A program made the translations under genes and the position numbers. The notes under the pieces are model-generated. The model searched no databases. It worked only from the letters and a program-made list of their open reading frames with translations, and was not told the DNA's origin. DNA of 35,032 nucleotides from Metalysinibacillus jejuensis (lineage in GTDB: Bacteria > Bacillota > Bacilli > Bacillales_A > Planococcaceae), in NCBI RefSeq assembly GCF_003057615.1, contig NZ_QAFW01000023.1, positions 1 to 35,032 on the forward strand, read 5' to 3'. Numbering within the stretch: the stretch's first letter is position 1; the number at the start of each line of letters is the position of its first letter. Below, one piece after another: positions 1-8,013 of this stretch.

Positions 1-3
1 GAT

Positions 4-31
4 GGCTGTGAACTTGCGAAAGTTCACAGCC
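4..31. repeat. 12-bp perfect inverted repeat at the window edge
   Basis: Positions 4-15 and 20-31 are perfect reverse complements around the tetraloop GCGA. On the plus strand no T-run follows. On the minus strand the next bases lie outside the window, so a terminator cannot be confirmed. No gene is seen between this hairpin and the end of ftsH. Confidence 0.5.
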
Positions 32-60
32 AATCAATAAAAATACCTATAAAAAATTGA

Positions 61-94
61 AAAAGAGAAATTGAGCGCACTCAATTTCTCTTTT
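61..94 (-). terminator. Rho-independent terminator after ftsH
   Basis: A perfect 15-bp stem (61-75 with 80-94, loop CGCA) lies 40 bases past the ftsH stop. Read on the minus strand it is followed by further T-rich sequence. Its A-rich and T-rich flanks let it work in both directions. It marks the end of the ftsH transcript, so the next gene is probably a separate unit. Confidence 0.85.
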
Positions 95-134
95 TCTTTG
101 GCTGAACACTAGTTATGTCCCAGCCTCACTTTGT

Positions 135-2162
135 TTATTTACGTTCTTCGTCAAAACCTTTTGGTCGGTTATCTGTAGTATCAAGCTCTTGCTGTAAATC
201 AGCTGTTGTTGGATCAGCTTGTTCACCTGTAACTTTTTGTTCAATCGAAGGTGTGCCTTCTTTTTCAAGATGAACAGTCGTTGCTTCAGGTGTCGCTGTT
301 TCTGCAGTTACCGAAGGCTCTTCAATACGTACTGGAAGTTTACCTGTATCGCGCAAGCTTTCGATTTGTTGCGCATCTAACGTCTCAACTTCTAATAACG
401 TCTTAGCGATTAGCTCTAGTAAATCACGTTTTTCCGTTAAAATTTGTTTTGTACGCTCATATTGCTCAACAATCATTGACTGCATTTCTTTATCAATCTC
501 ATAAGCAATTGAGTCGGAGTAATTTTGCTCAGAGTTAATGTCGCGTCCTAAGAACACGTTACCACCCTGTGCCGAACCAAATTGCATTGGTCCAAGCTTA
601 TCACTCATACCGTACTCTGTAACCATTGAGCGTGCGATGCCTGTTGCACGTTGGAAGTCATTATGTGCGCCTGTCGATACTTCTCCGAAGATAATATCCT
701 CTGCAACACGACCACCAAGTAAACCAGCAATTTTATCTAATAGCTCTGGTTTTGTCATGAAGTAACGGTCTTCCTTAGGAAGCATCACCGCATAACCACC
801 AGCTTGACCACGTGGTACAATCGTTACTTTGTGTACTTTTTCGGCTTGATCAAGTGTTAAACCAACAACAACGTGACCCGCTTCATGGTAAGCTACAATG
901 TTTCGTTCTTTTTCCGAAATTACTCGACTTGTTTTAGCAGGACCTGCAATGACACGGTCTGTTGCTTCATCAATATCGAACATATCGATTTTCTTCTTAT
1001 TACGACGCGCTGCTACAAGTGCTGCTTCGTTTAATAAGTTTTCTAAGTCGGCTCCCGAGAACCCTGGCGTACGCTGCGCGATAGCGCCTAAGTCTACTGA
1101 GTCTGATAAAGGTTTGTTGCGTGCGTGTACTTTAAGTACCGCTTCACGACCTTTAACATCTGGGCGACCTACTGTAATTTGACGGTCAAAACGACCTGGA
1201 CGAAGTAAGGCTGGATCTAAAATGTCTGGGCGGTTAGTTGCAGCGATGATAATAATACCTTCGTTTGCTCCGAAACCATCCATCTCAACTAGTAATTGGT
1301 TAAGTGTTTGCTCACGCTCATCGTGACCACCACCAAGACCCGCACCACGTTGACGACCTACTGCATCAATTTCATCAATGAAGATGATGCATGGCGCATT
1401 TTTCTTCGCATTTTCGAATAAATCACGTACACGTGATGCACCAACACCCACGAACATCTCAACGAAATCAGAACCTGAAATCGAGAAGAATGGTACGCCT
1501 GCTTCACCAGCCACTGCACGCGCTAGTAATGTTTTACCTGTACCTGGAGGACCTACTAATAGGATACCTTTAGGAATACGCGCACCGATTTCAGTGAATT
1601 TACGGTGATCTTTTAAGAAGTCTACAACTTCTACTAATTCTTGCTTTTCTTCATCTGCGCCCGCTACATCTGTAAAGCGAACTTTCTTTTTCTCATTATC
1701 GTATAATTTTGCTTTGCTCTTACCAAAGTTCATTACACGATTACCGCCGCCTTGTGACTGGCTTAATAAGAAGAAGAATAAGAAAATAATTACGATAAAC
1801 GGAATAATCCCAAGTAGGAATTGTAACCAACCGCTCGTTTCCGGCGCTTGTAAATACGCAATTTTCGTATTTTCTTCAACCGCTTTATCAATGCGGTCCA
1901 TTAAAGATTGGTTCGTAATTGGTAAGTTTACAACGAATGTTTCGTCTTCTTTGTAACCTTCCATTTTACCTTTTACAACATATACAGACTTATCTGGCTG
2001 TATTGTCGCTTCCTCTACGTTACCTTTATCTAACTCTGTGATAAATTCTTTGTAGTCCAACTCATTTGTTGCGAGTTTATCACCTTTAAAGGTACCGAAA
2101 ATAGCCATAAGCACTAAAAATATTAGTAAATAAATAATGGTATATCGAAATATTCGATTCAT
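135..2162 (-). CDS. ftsH: ATP-dependent zinc metalloprotease FtsH
   Basis: Membrane-bound AAA+ protease that unfolds and degrades misfolded membrane proteins and regulatory proteins. The 675-residue product has a first membrane segment near residues 4-22, an extracytoplasmic loop, and a second segment near 112-133. These are followed by Walker A GPPGTGKT (204-211), Walker B IIFIDEID (near 260-267), the arginine-containing SRH region, and the zinc-protease motif HEAGH (426-430). The tail is acidic and variable. I chose the start at 2162 because GAGGAGG lies just upstream. The longer reading from 2183 would translate that ribosome binding site into Arg-Arg and adds 7 residues not found in the B. 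subtilis protein. It follows tilS-hpt as in B. subtilis. All active-site motifs are intact. Confidence 0.98.
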   Translation of the reverse strand: MNRIFRYTIIYLLIFLVLMAIFGTFKGDKLATNELDYKEFITELDKGNVEEATIQPDKSVYVVKGKMEGYKEDETFVVNLPITNQSLMDRIDKAVEENTKIAYLQAPETSGWLQFLLGIIPFIVIIFLFFFLLSQSQGGGNRVMNFGKSKAKLYDNEKKKVRFTDVAGADEEKQELVEVVDFLKDHRKFTEIGARIPKGILLVGPPGTGKTLLARAVAGEAGVPFFSISGSDFVEMFVGVGASRVRDLFENAKKNAPCIIFIDEIDAVGRQRGAGLGGGHDEREQTLNQLLVEMDGFGANEGIIIIAATNRPDILDPALLRPGRFDRQITVGRPDVKGREAVLKVHARNKPLSDSVDLGAIAQRTPGFSGADLENLLNEAALVAARRNKKKIDMFDIDEATDRVIAGPAKTSRVISEKERNIVAYHEAGHVVVGLTLDQAEKVHKVTIVPRGQAGGYAVMLPKEDRYFMTKPELLDKIAGLLGGRVAEDIIFGEVSTGAHNDFQRATGIARSMVTEYGMSDKLGPMQFGSAQGGNVFLGRDINSEQNYSDSIAYEIDKEMQSMIVEQYERTKQILTEKRDLLELIAKTLLEVETLDAQQIESLRDTGKLPVRIEEPSVTAETATPEATTVHLEKEGTPSIEQKVTGEQADPTTADLQQELDTTDNRPKGFDEERK

Positions 2163-2224
2163 CCCGAGCCTCCTCATAAACATACAGAAAAACTATAAGT
2201 AAAATCTTAACATATCCTTAATTC

Positions 2225-2255
2225 ATCATACAATGAAAAGCATTGACTCGTGCAA
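2225..2255 (-). promoter_or_regulatory. Possible ftsH promoter
   Basis: On the minus strand TTGCAC (2250-2255) is followed after 19 bases by TATGAT (2225-2230), about 60 bases before the ftsH start. The spacer is 2 bases longer than ideal, so this is a weak call. FtsH could also be transcribed from tilS-hpt. Confidence 0.35.
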
Positions 2256-2293
2256 CTTATGTGCTATTTTTAGCTAAGTTATTCTAAATATTC

Positions 2294-2836
2294 TTAAAAA
2301 GAATATACTTCACGTTTTAAAATGCCAATATACGGTAAGTTTCGGTATTTTTCTGCGTAATCTAAACCATAGCCTACTACAAAACCATCTGGAACTTCAA
2401 AGCCTACGATGTCTGCTTTTAAATCTACCTTACGACCGGATGGCTTGTCTAATAATGTTACGATTTTAATTGATTTTGCTTTACGGTATTTAAATAAATC
2501 AACTAAATAACTTAATGTTAAACCACTATCAATGATATCTTCAATAATTAAAATATCGCGACCTTCGACACTCGTGTTTAAATCTTTAACAATTTTTACT
2601 TCTCCTGATGATACCGTAGCATTACCATAGCTTGTTACGTCCATAAAATCTAGCTCTACGTACGTATCAAAACGTTTCATTAAGTCAGTCATAAATGGCA
2701 TTGCACCTTTTAGTACGCCAATAGCTAGTGGATAAGTACCGCGATACTCCTCTGTTAGCGCTGCTCCTAATTCACGAATGCGCGCATCTAATTGCTCCTC
2801 GGAAATAATTACTTTTTCAATATCATTTTGAATCAT
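2294..2836 (-). CDS. hpt: Hypoxanthine phosphoribosyltransferase, possible internal-start product
   Basis: Within the fused frame, GAGGAGG (2845-2851) lies 8 bases before an in-frame ATG at 2836. Starting there gives a 180-residue Hpt, the full length of stand-alone Bacillus Hpt. It salvages hypoxanthine and guanine to IMP and GMP using PRPP. The PRPP loop EDIIDSG is near residues 97-103. The site is as good as any in the window, so free Hpt is probably made alongside the fusion. Whether the full fusion, the short form or both accumulate is inference. Confidence 0.75.
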   Translation of the reverse strand: MIQNDIEKVIISEEQLDARIRELGAALTEEYRGTYPLAIGVLKGAMPFMTDLMKRFDTYVELDFMDVTSYGNATVSSGEVKIVKDLNTSVEGRDILIIEDIIDSGLTLSYLVDLFKYRKAKSIKIVTLLDKPSGRKVDLKADIVGFEVPDGFVVGYGLDYAEKYRNLPYIGILKREVYSF

Positions 2837-4240
2837 TAGTGATTCCTCCTCAAATTTTTCGCTTGCTCCAGTTTCTTTACTTATTATACTCAACATCATA
2901 TCATCCGTGTTGCGTTGTTTTTCGGAAAAGTAATTACTCATCCGTACACCGCAAACGCCAACTACTTCATTGCCTGCAATTAATATAGGGAGTTGCTCAC
3001 GTTCATGTGTGGGTATTTTACAATCAATAAAAAGGCGTGAAAGCTTTTTAGGTTGCGCCATGCCTTTTAGCTGTATACGATCTCCTGGTAAACGCTTACG
3101 TATCTTAAAAGGTAATTGGAGCTGTTGCGAATTAAAATAATACCTTTTAGCGTCTAGAACGATCGACTTTGGTGTTGTTAAACATAAGCGTACACCATTT
3201 TCGCAATAAAACCATTCATTCATTGGCAAGATTTGTTCAGCTTGTACACGTTGCGCGCTATTTTTTGTAATATATAGCGTTGTGTAGGAACGATAAGCTA
3301 TAAAACCTTGGGGCAAATCATACTGCTTGTTTCCCGCATCTGTGTCCATTGCATTACGCAATAAAGCAACGAGTGCTTGGCTATTACGAATAGGCTTTTG
3401 TTCATAAAGATAGCTTAATAGTAGTAAAACAACTCTTCTTTGTAAAGCAACGGGCTTATTTTTAAAAGCATGGATATCAATACTGTAGCTTTCTTGACAT
3501 TGCTCTTTCACAATTTCGTTAAAAACTTGCTCCGTTTGTGCTCGAAGATAGCATTCATCCTCATACAATTGCGTGGTTAGGCGAAGAATATTTTCAGTAA
3601 GCTTAGGATTTTCCTGTTGAAGTAAAGGCACAACATGATGGCGTATGCGATTACGTAAATAGGCATTCCCCTCATTGCTACTATCTTCTCTAAACGGCAC
3701 ATTGTACATACTCGCATACGTATAAAGCTGGTTTTTAGAGAAGGTAAGTAATGGTCGAATAACTGTCATATCTCCTAATTGGCGTCTAGGCAAAATCCCT
3801 TGCATAGCGTAAGGAGTAGCATCTTGTGTTAAAGCCATTAAAACACTTTCGAGCTGATCATTAGCATGATGAGCCGTCACCAATTTTGTCGCTTGAAACC
3901 TTACACTTACTTCATGCAAAAACTGGTAGCGTTGTTCCCGACAAACGACTTGCGTATTACCGCCTTTAGTAGCTAATAGTCGAGGAATGTCAATGGCAGC
4001 CATTGTAAATGTTAAGTCATAAAGCGCGCAGTAGTCTCGCACTAATTGCGCATCTCGTGCAGAATCTTCTCCTCGTAGCATATGATCCACATGAGCAACG
4101 ATGAGTTTCTCACAAGGTAAGTGCCGTAAAACATCTAACATTACCATAGAATCTACGCCACCTGATACGGCAAGCACGAGTCGATCTCGCGGTGTAAATA
4201 ATGCCTGCGCCTCAACTTGTTGTAGAAATTGTTGTTTCAT
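2294..4240 (-). CDS. tilS-hpt: Fused tRNA(Ile)-lysidine synthase / hypoxanthine phosphoribosyltransferase
   Basis: One uninterrupted 648-residue frame carries two enzymes. The N-terminal part (about 1-460) is TilS, which converts C34 of tRNA-Ile(CAU) to lysidine; its ATP PP-loop SGGVDS is at residues 26-31, followed by the conserved HxxHML-like region (VAHVDHML) and the C-terminal TilS domains. From residue 469 the frame continues into a complete Hpt with the PRPP-binding loop EDIIDSG. In B. subtilis these are two adjacent genes; Listeria proteins annotated as bifunctional TilS/HprT are a known precedent. The start at 4240 follows AAGGAG; the longer reading from 4261 has a poor ribosome site. 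No stop codon separates the halves, but a strong internal ribosome site precedes Hpt (see 2294-2836). Confidence 0.93.
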   Translation of the reverse strand: MKQQFLQQVEAQALFTPRDRLVLAVSGGVDSMVMLDVLRHLPCEKLIVAHVDHMLRGEDSARDAQLVRDYCALYDLTFTMAAIDIPRLLATKGGNTQVVCREQRYQFLHEVSVRFQATKLVTAHHANDQLESVLMALTQDATPYAMQGILPRRQLGDMTVIRPLLTFSKNQLYTYASMYNVPFREDSSNEGNAYLRNRIRHHVVPLLQQENPKLTENILRLTTQLYEDECYLRAQTEQVFNEIVKEQCQESYSIDIHAFKNKPVALQRRVVLLLLSYLYEQKPIRNSQALVALLRNAMDTDAGNKQYDLPQGFIAYRSYTTLYITKNSAQRVQAEQILPMNEWFYCENGVRLCLTTPKSIVLDAKRYYFNSQQLQLPFKIRKRLPGDRIQLKGMAQPKKLSRLFIDCKIPTHEREQLPILIAGNEVVGVCGVRMSNYFSEKQRNTDDMMLSIISKETGASEKFEEESLMIQNDIEKVIISEEQLDARIRELGAALTEEYRGTYPLAIGVLKGAMPFMTDLMKRFDTYVELDFMDVTSYGNATVSSGEVKIVKDLNTSVEGRDILIIEDIIDSGLTLSYLVDLFKYRKAKSIKIVTLLDKPSGRKVDLKADIVGFEVPDGFVVGYGLDYAEKYRNLPYIGILKREVYSF

Positions 4241-4287
4241 AATAGGCGACTCCTTATTCATAAATCTTACTTATAACTTCATCTGCT

Positions 4288-4293
4288 ATTATA
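4288..4293 (-). promoter_or_regulatory. Possible -10 box for tilS-hpt
   Basis: TATAAT on the minus strand lies about 48 bases before the chosen tilS start. I see no good -35 box 16-18 bases upstream, so the call rests on the -10 alone. Confidence 0.35.
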
Positions 4294-4398
4294 CGCTAAA
4301 TTCATACGCGACATCCCCTTATTACACCTTCAAAGATAAGCATTCTTACATATACAACACTTTCAATAGGGCAACTACACCCTATTTTTAAAATAAGC

Positions 4399-4427
4399 TT
4401 GACTTAATTAGCATTCGATTGTAATAT
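4399..4427 (+). promoter_or_regulatory. SigA promoter of the tRNA-Met/tRNA-Glu unit
   Basis: TTGACT (4399-4404), a 17-base spacer, then TAATAT (4422-4427), ending 17 bases before tRNA-Met. It points away from tilS, so the tRNA unit and tilS-hpt are divergent. Confidence 0.75.
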
Positions 4428-4444
4428 TTAGTTTGTTGTTTAAC

Positions 4445-4521
4445 GGCGGCGTAGCTCAGCTGGCTAGAGCGTACGGTTCATACCCGTAAGGTCGGGGGTT
4501 CGATCCCCTCTGCCGCCACCA
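4445..4521 (+). tRNA. tRNA-Met (CAT), elongator type
   Basis: Full cloverleaf of 77 bases with encoded CCA. Acceptor GGCGGCG pairs with TGCCGCC, the anticodon stem is TACGG/CCGTA with loop TTCATAC (anticodon CAT), and the T arm has TTCGATC. G1 pairs with C72 and the anticodon stem lacks three G-C pairs, so it is not the initiator. A CAT anticodon could also be tRNA-Ile2 (the TilS substrate), but the sequence is very like the B. subtilis trnSL-Met1 tRNA found at the same locus. Confidence 0.93.
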
Positions 4522-4526
4522 TAAAC

Positions 4527-4598
4527 GGCCCCTTGGTCAAGCGGTTAAGACACCGCCCTTTCACGGCGGTAACACGGGTTCGAATCCCGTAGGGGTCA
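4527..4598 (+). tRNA. tRNA-Glu (TTC)
   Basis: A 72-base cloverleaf 5 bases after tRNA-Met. The acceptor stem is GGCCCCT/AGGGGTC, the anticodon stem ACCGCC/GGCGGT holds loop CTTTCAC (anticodon TTC), and the T arm has TTCGAAT. The 3' CCA is not encoded. In B. subtilis trnSL-Glu1 also follows trnSL-Met1 here. Confidence 0.95.
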
Positions 4599-4603
4599 TA
4601 CTA

Positions 4604-4639
4604 AGTAGTGATGAAATAATATTTCATCACTACTTTTTT
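4604..4639 (+). terminator. Terminator of the tRNA unit
   Basis: A 14-bp stem (4604-4617 with 4621-4634) followed by six T residues, starting 5 bases after tRNA-Glu. The following small gene begins only 26 bases later, so it may depend on read-through. Confidence 0.85.
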
Positions 4640-4664
4640 ATATCGTAAAGGAGCGATTTTTAAC

Positions 4665-4907
4665 ATGCACAATTGCCGAGATTATAGTGTAAGAAACGAT
4701 GATTATGATGCTGAAGTTTGTCTTTATTGCAATACATTTTTAGAAGTAGCTTGCACAGATCCGACTTGCTATTTTTGTGTGGGTCGCCCGCTACGTCCTT
4801 ATCCACAAGACATTCATAAAATTATTTTACAACAATTAGCAGCAAACACACATCTTGGTGTAGGTACAAATGCATGGCTAAAATTTTTAACAACGTTTGA
4901 AGACTAA
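4665..4907 (+). CDS. Small cysteine-rich, probable zinc-ribbon protein
   Basis: I do not recognise this 80-residue protein. It has six cysteines at residues 4, 19, 22, 30, 35 and 38, including two CxxC pairs (19/22 and 35/38), which suggests one bound zinc. No signal peptide or membrane segment is visible; the C-terminal half looks like an amphipathic helix. The ATG follows GGAG with a rather long 11-base gap. It lies 26 bases after the tRNA terminator with no clear promoter of its own, and 18 bases before a small membrane protein on the same strand. Neither gene is at this locus in B. subtilis. A metal-binding or nucleic-acid-binding role is inference only. Confidence 0.75.
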   Translation: MHNCRDYSVRNDDYDAEVCLYCNTFLEVACTDPTCYFCVGRPLRPYPQDIHKIILQQLAANTHLGVGTNAWLKFLTTFED

Positions 4908-4925
4908 TGAGGAGGATGATAGAAC

Positions 4926-5096
4926 TTGAACCCTTTAACTCGCTTATTTTTATTTACAGCATTAGGTTGGTTACTGATTATCATCTCTTTAAATATCCCT
5001 GTGCCAGCCGTTATTCAATTACTAGTACTCTTTATCGGTATTAGTATTAGTTGTTACGCTCTATTCTTAATAGTAAAGCGCATGTTAAAAAACTAG
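4926..5096 (+). CDS. Small two-segment membrane protein, TTG start
   Basis: A 56-residue frame missed by ATG-only searches. It starts with TTG 10 bases after GAGGAGG (within 4910-4916). It encodes two hydrophobic stretches (about residues 6-22 and 27-50) joined by a short Asn-Ile-Pro-Val-Pro turn and ends with a basic tail KRMLKN. The overlapping ATG at 4917 opens another frame without hydrophobic pattern and sits too close to the ribosome site. The stop codon lies inside the stem of the terminator that follows, as is common for the last gene of a unit. Family unknown. It is probably co-transcribed with the zinc-ribbon gene. Confidence 0.7.
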   Translation: MNPLTRLFLFTALGWLLIIISLNIPVPAVIQLLVLFIGISISCYALFLIVKRMLKN

Positions 5097-5118
5097 GGCA
5101 TCTTGCTCTAGTTTTTTT
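5091..5118 (+). terminator. Terminator of the small plus-strand unit
   Basis: Stem ACTAGGGCA/TGCTCTAGT with loop TCT, followed by seven T residues. The TAG stop codon of the preceding gene is within the stem. Confidence 0.85.
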
Positions 5119-5121
5119 GTA

Positions 5122-5154
5122 CAAAAAAAGAGCCTCACCATAGTGAAACTCTTT
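5122..5154 (-). terminator. Terminator of yabR
   Basis: On the minus strand stem AAAGAG...CTCTTT (5127-5132 with 5149-5154), extended inward by six more pairs including G-U, is followed by a T-run. It lies back to back with the plus-strand terminator at 5091-5118, so the two units are convergent. Confidence 0.8.
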
Positions 5155-5194
5155 CATATTTTAACACTCTTTCTACGCTTAAAGAGCCAGCAAA

Positions 5195-5623
5195 TTAACC
5201 TCGTCTTGCTCCACGGCCACCGCGTTTTGATTCTGTCGCACGCTTTAACGTTGTTAAACGCTCATCACTATCTTTTAAGAAACGTGCCATTTTTGATTCA
5301 AAGTCTTCTTTTTGTGGACGATTGTTGCGATCATTTGAACGGTTGTTGTTGTGGCGCGGGCGCTGAGGACGCTCTGGGCGTTCCGCTTGAGGCTTCGCTT
5401 TACGAATAGATAAGCCGATTTTACCATCTGCTTCAACATTCATCACTTTAACTTCAACTTCGTCACCTACTTTAAGGTGGTCATTGATATCTTTAACATA
5501 ATTATCGGCAACTTCACTAATGTGAACTAGCCCTGTCGAACCACCTGGTAACTCTACAAACGCACCAAAATTTGTGATTCCTGTTACTTTACCTTGTACT
5601 TTGCTGCCTACTTCGATTGACAT
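5195..5623 (-). CDS. yabR: S1-domain RNA-binding protein YabR
   Basis: A 142-residue protein. Residues 1-72 form one S1 OB-fold RNA-binding domain, similar to the C-terminal S1 repeats of PNPase and ribosomal protein S1 (KVQGKVTGITNFGAFVEL, then HISE and VKDI). The rest is a basic, Arg/Asn/Gln-rich disordered tail ending in an Arg-Gly patch, typical of RNA binding. The start follows AAGGAGGAG. It is a single-gene unit with its own consensus promoter, between divIC and the tRNA block as in B. subtilis. The S1 family supports ribosome or RNA association; the exact target is not known to me. Confidence 0.92.
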   Translation of the reverse strand: MSIEVGSKVQGKVTGITNFGAFVELPGGSTGLVHISEVADNYVKDINDHLKVGDEVEVKVMNVEADGKIGLSIRKAKPQAERPERPQRPRHNNNRSNDRNNRPQKEDFESKMARFLKDSDERLTTLKRATESKRGGRGARRG

Positions 5624-5653
5624 AAAAAAAATGCTCCTCCTTAAATTTTCAAA

Positions 5654-5671
5654 GATTCGAAAAATCGAATC
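5654..5671 (-). repeat. Hairpin in the yabR leader
   Basis: A perfect 7-bp inverted repeat GATTCGA/TCGAATC with a 4-base loop, between the promoter and the ribosome site of yabR. It could be an RNA hairpin or an operator; nothing in the sequence decides this. Confidence 0.4.
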
Positions 5672-5707
5672 ATATATTCAATTTATTTCTAACTATTACC
5701 TTCTATC

Positions 5708-5735
5708 ATTATAGCCGACAATAAGGGTCTGTCAA
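5708..5735 (-). promoter_or_regulatory. Perfect-consensus SigA promoter of yabR
   Basis: TTGACA (5730-5735), a 16-base spacer, TATAAT (5708-5713) on the minus strand. Both boxes match consensus exactly. It lies between the end of divIC and yabR. Confidence 0.85.
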
Positions 5736-5747
5736 CAATAGCTATAA

Positions 5748-6146
5748 TCACTTATCATTCTCATTTTCTTCTTCTAGTGCATCTTCAGGCATCACAAATA
5801 TAATTTCACCATCTTCTGACAACAAATATTCTTTACGTAAAATTTTTGCGATATACTCATCATCTTCATACTGTGTAATTTGCATCTCTAATAGCTCTTG
5901 TTGTTTTTCTACATTTTTTAAATTAGCTTTCGCTTCATCCAACATAGCTTGTTTTTCTTCTATCATCGTAGATTGATTGAAAACGGTAGAAATAAACCAA
6001 ACAATGACGATAAACGGTAAACAGAAAAAGAAGAAGACACGACGCAACACGAGTTTTTTTTGCTTTTTTTGCTTTGCCTTTTGCAACTCTTTCGCGCGAA
6101 TATACTCATTATCCATTTTGGCATATTTGTCGTTACGTGAAGCCAT
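5748..6146 (-). CDS. divIC: Cell division protein DivIC
   Basis: Bitopic divisome protein that forms a complex with FtsL and DivIB and helps recruit septal peptidoglycan synthesis. The 132-residue product has a basic cytoplasmic N-terminus (Lys/Gln-rich, residues 10-34), one membrane segment (about 36-55) and an extracellular coiled coil (about 60-95), followed by the conserved EYIAKILRKEYLL stretch. Length and order match the FtsB/DivIC family. The start follows AAGGAGG. In B. subtilis yabP and yabQ, both sporulation genes, precede it; here only about 100 bases separate it from rqcP. Confidence 0.93.
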   Translation of the reverse strand: MASRNDKYAKMDNEYIRAKELQKAKQKKQKKLVLRRVFFFFCLPFIVIVWFISTVFNQSTMIEEKQAMLDEAKANLKNVEKQQELLEMQITQYEDDEYIAKILRKEYLLSEDGEIIFVMPEDALEEENENDK

Positions 6147-6252
6147 CCGTGTTTCCTCCTTTATATTTACACAACTAGTTATGTTAGTTTACCCGCTAGA
6201 TAAGCAAACTAAACTTCTCTATACTTTTATATCGACGCTTCTCGTAAATTAT

Positions 6253-6552
6253 CTAGTTCATTTCATCTTCATCATCAATAAATTCAGGCTCTACTTGAGT
6301 AAGACGCTCTTCACTTAAAATTGTAAACATTTGTGACGCTTCATCACGTTTAGCACTCGCTTGCAAACGCTCTACACGTGCAGTGACAATTTTTTGCCCG
6401 AAACGAATTTGTAATTCGTCACCTTCTTTTACGACAGTACCAGGCTTAGCTACCTTACCGTTAATCGTAATACGACCTTGAGTAGCTACTTCTTTCGCAA
6501 GTGTACGTCTTTTAATTAAACGAGACACCTTTAAATATTTATCTAAACGCAT
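6253..6552 (-). CDS. rqcP: S4-domain ribosome quality control protein RqcP
   Basis: A 99-residue protein with an S4 RNA-binding domain (MRLDKYLKVSRLIKRR to about residue 60), the family of YabO/RqcP and Hsp15. RqcP binds stalled 50S subunits with peptidyl-tRNA and helps RqcH add poly-alanine tails. The tail is acidic (FIDDEDEMN) and slightly longer than the B. subtilis protein as I recall it. I start it at 6552, with GGAG 8 bases upstream; the yabN stop and this start overlap as TAATG, which points to translational coupling. Confidence 0.92.
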   Translation of the reverse strand: MRLDKYLKVSRLIKRRTLAKEVATQGRITINGKVAKPGTVVKEGDELQIRFGQKIVTARVERLQASAKRDEASQMFTILSEERLTQVEPEFIDDEDEMN

Positions 6553-8006
6553 TATATTTGCTCCTTTCGTTTTGCATCTTGCCAATAGCTTTCAAGTTCT
6601 TCTATTGTGCTATTTGCTATCGTTTTACCCGCTGCTTGTGCACAAGCTTCTACATGCTTAAAGCGTTTGGCGAATTTTGTATTAGCATAAACCATCGCTT
6701 CTTCTGGATCTACTTTATAAAATCGTGCAATGTTAACGAGAGTAAATAATACATCACCAAATTCATCGGTACGTTTCATAAGCTCCGGCTGTGCTGCTTC
6801 TACCTTGAACTCTGCTAACTCTTCTTCAAATTTATCCCACGCACCTGCAACATCATCCCATGTAAAACCGTGCTTGGCTACTTCTTTTTGGTAATTATAC
6901 GAAGTTTGTAACGAAGACGTTGCACGGTACTTACCTTCTAATAAACTTGTTGATTGTCGTTCTTCTAATTTAGCTTGTTGCCAAATCGCCATCACGTCAT
7001 CTACATTTTGTGCCTCTTTATCCCCAAAAACATGAGGGTGGCGTGTAATCATTTTTGTCGTCACTTCATGTAGTACATCCTCTAGCGTAAAGTAGCCCAT
7101 GTCTTCTCCGATTTGGGCGTTGAGAAATACTTGTAGAAGCACGTCGCCTAACTCTTCTGTCATTCCAAAATCATCTTGTTCATCAACAGCTTGCAAATAT
7201 TCATGGACTTCCTCTAATAAATATTTTTTTAGTGACTCATGTGTTTGTTCGCGGTCCCAAGGGCAACCATCTGGCCCACGTAGCGTAGCAATTACTTCTC
7301 TAAATGTACGCCAATCTTTCGTACGCTTAAGGAGTGATGTTACGGGTGGAACGTAGAGCGTTGTTAAATTATTAAGCGTCGCCACATGATCTACTTCACA
7401 TAGTGGCATAGTTTGTAACAGCTCTTCATCAGAACCTGCCGCTGTGACAAGTGTGACAACGTGATCGGCATCATATTTCTCTAATAATTTTAACTTTACC
7501 TCTGAAGCACTAAAAGCATCATACACTTGAGCAATGAGTACATGTTGTTGCATATGTGCATCATGAATCGTCATATTTGTGCCGTCTAGTAACTGAAAGC
7601 CTTCAATTGGATCAATACGTAATGCAGTAAAGATAGGGTCTAAAAAGCTTTGTCCCCCTTCAATTATTAATGTAATTGCTCCCCGCTTTTCAGCTTCAAT
7701 TAGCAACTGAACCGTCATTTCCGCTACAAGTGGATGCCCTGGCACAGCATAAATAATATCTTCTTGTTGTGCAGCTTCTACTAAGCGCGTTGCAATTGTT
7801 TCGTATACATCGGAAAACCCATCATTGTTTATATAAACCTCATCAAACGGAGTAAAGGTAATACCTTCTTCAATTAACGTAGCAATAACAGGATGTTCTA
7901 TCGTCCTTACATAGCACGTTTTGACGGCTTGTAATTTCCGATAAACCCCTATAGGTAATTGCTCAAAATCTCCGGCTCCTAATCCGATTACTGTAATTGT
8001 GTTCAT
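6552..8006 (-). CDS. yabN: Fused SAM methyltransferase-like / MazG pyrophosphohydrolase YabN
   Basis: A 484-residue two-domain protein. Residues 1 to about 220 resemble tetrapyrrole (corrin/porphyrin) methylases (TVIGLGAGD near the start, then YAVPGHP). Residues about 235-484 are a tandem MazG-type NTP pyrophosphohydrolase, with the metal-binding EEVHE...EELGD helices and WDREQTHESL. MazG proteins cleave nucleoside triphosphates to monophosphates and pyrophosphate, often to clear non-canonical nucleotides. The methylase half has no proven substrate that I know of. It starts 7 bases after yabM and overlaps rqcP by one base, so yabM-yabN-rqcP is one operon. The fusion is normal for Bacillales. 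Confidence 0.95.
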   Translation of the reverse strand: MNTITVIGLGAGDFEQLPIGVYRKLQAVKTCYVRTIEHPVIATLIEEGITFTPFDEVYINNDGFSDVYETIATRLVEAAQQEDIIYAVPGHPLVAEMTVQLLIEAEKRGAITLIIEGGQSFLDPIFTALRIDPIEGFQLLDGTNMTIHDAHMQQHVLIAQVYDAFSASEVKLKLLEKYDADHVVTLVTAAGSDEELLQTMPLCEVDHVATLNNLTTLYVPPVTSLLKRTKDWRTFREVIATLRGPDGCPWDREQTHESLKKYLLEEVHEYLQAVDEQDDFGMTEELGDVLLQVFLNAQIGEDMGYFTLEDVLHEVTTKMITRHPHVFGDKEAQNVDDVMAIWQQAKLEERQSTSLLEGKYRATSSLQTSYNYQKEVAKHGFTWDDVAGAWDKFEEELAEFKVEAAQPELMKRTDEFGDVLFTLVNIARFYKVDPEEAMVYANTKFAKRFKHVEACAQAAGKTIANSTIEELESYWQDAKRKEQI

Positions 8007-8013
8007 TGTGCAC

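Noticed and set aside
4101-4391. 96-residue plus-strand open frame overlapping the tilS start
   Set aside because: It is antisense to the N-terminus of TilS and its AT-rich upstream region, with no ribosome site.
4445-4521. Initiator tRNA or tRNA-Ile2 for the CAT anticodon
   Set aside because: G1-C72 pairing and lack of three consecutive G-C pairs in the anticodon stem exclude the initiator. Close likeness to B. subtilis trnSL-Met1 favours elongator Met, although tRNA-Ile2 cannot be strictly excluded by eye.
5977-6318. 113-residue plus-strand open frame over divIC and rqcP
   Set aside because: It mirrors the basic and hydrophobic part of divIC on the other strand; no ribosome site or promoter.
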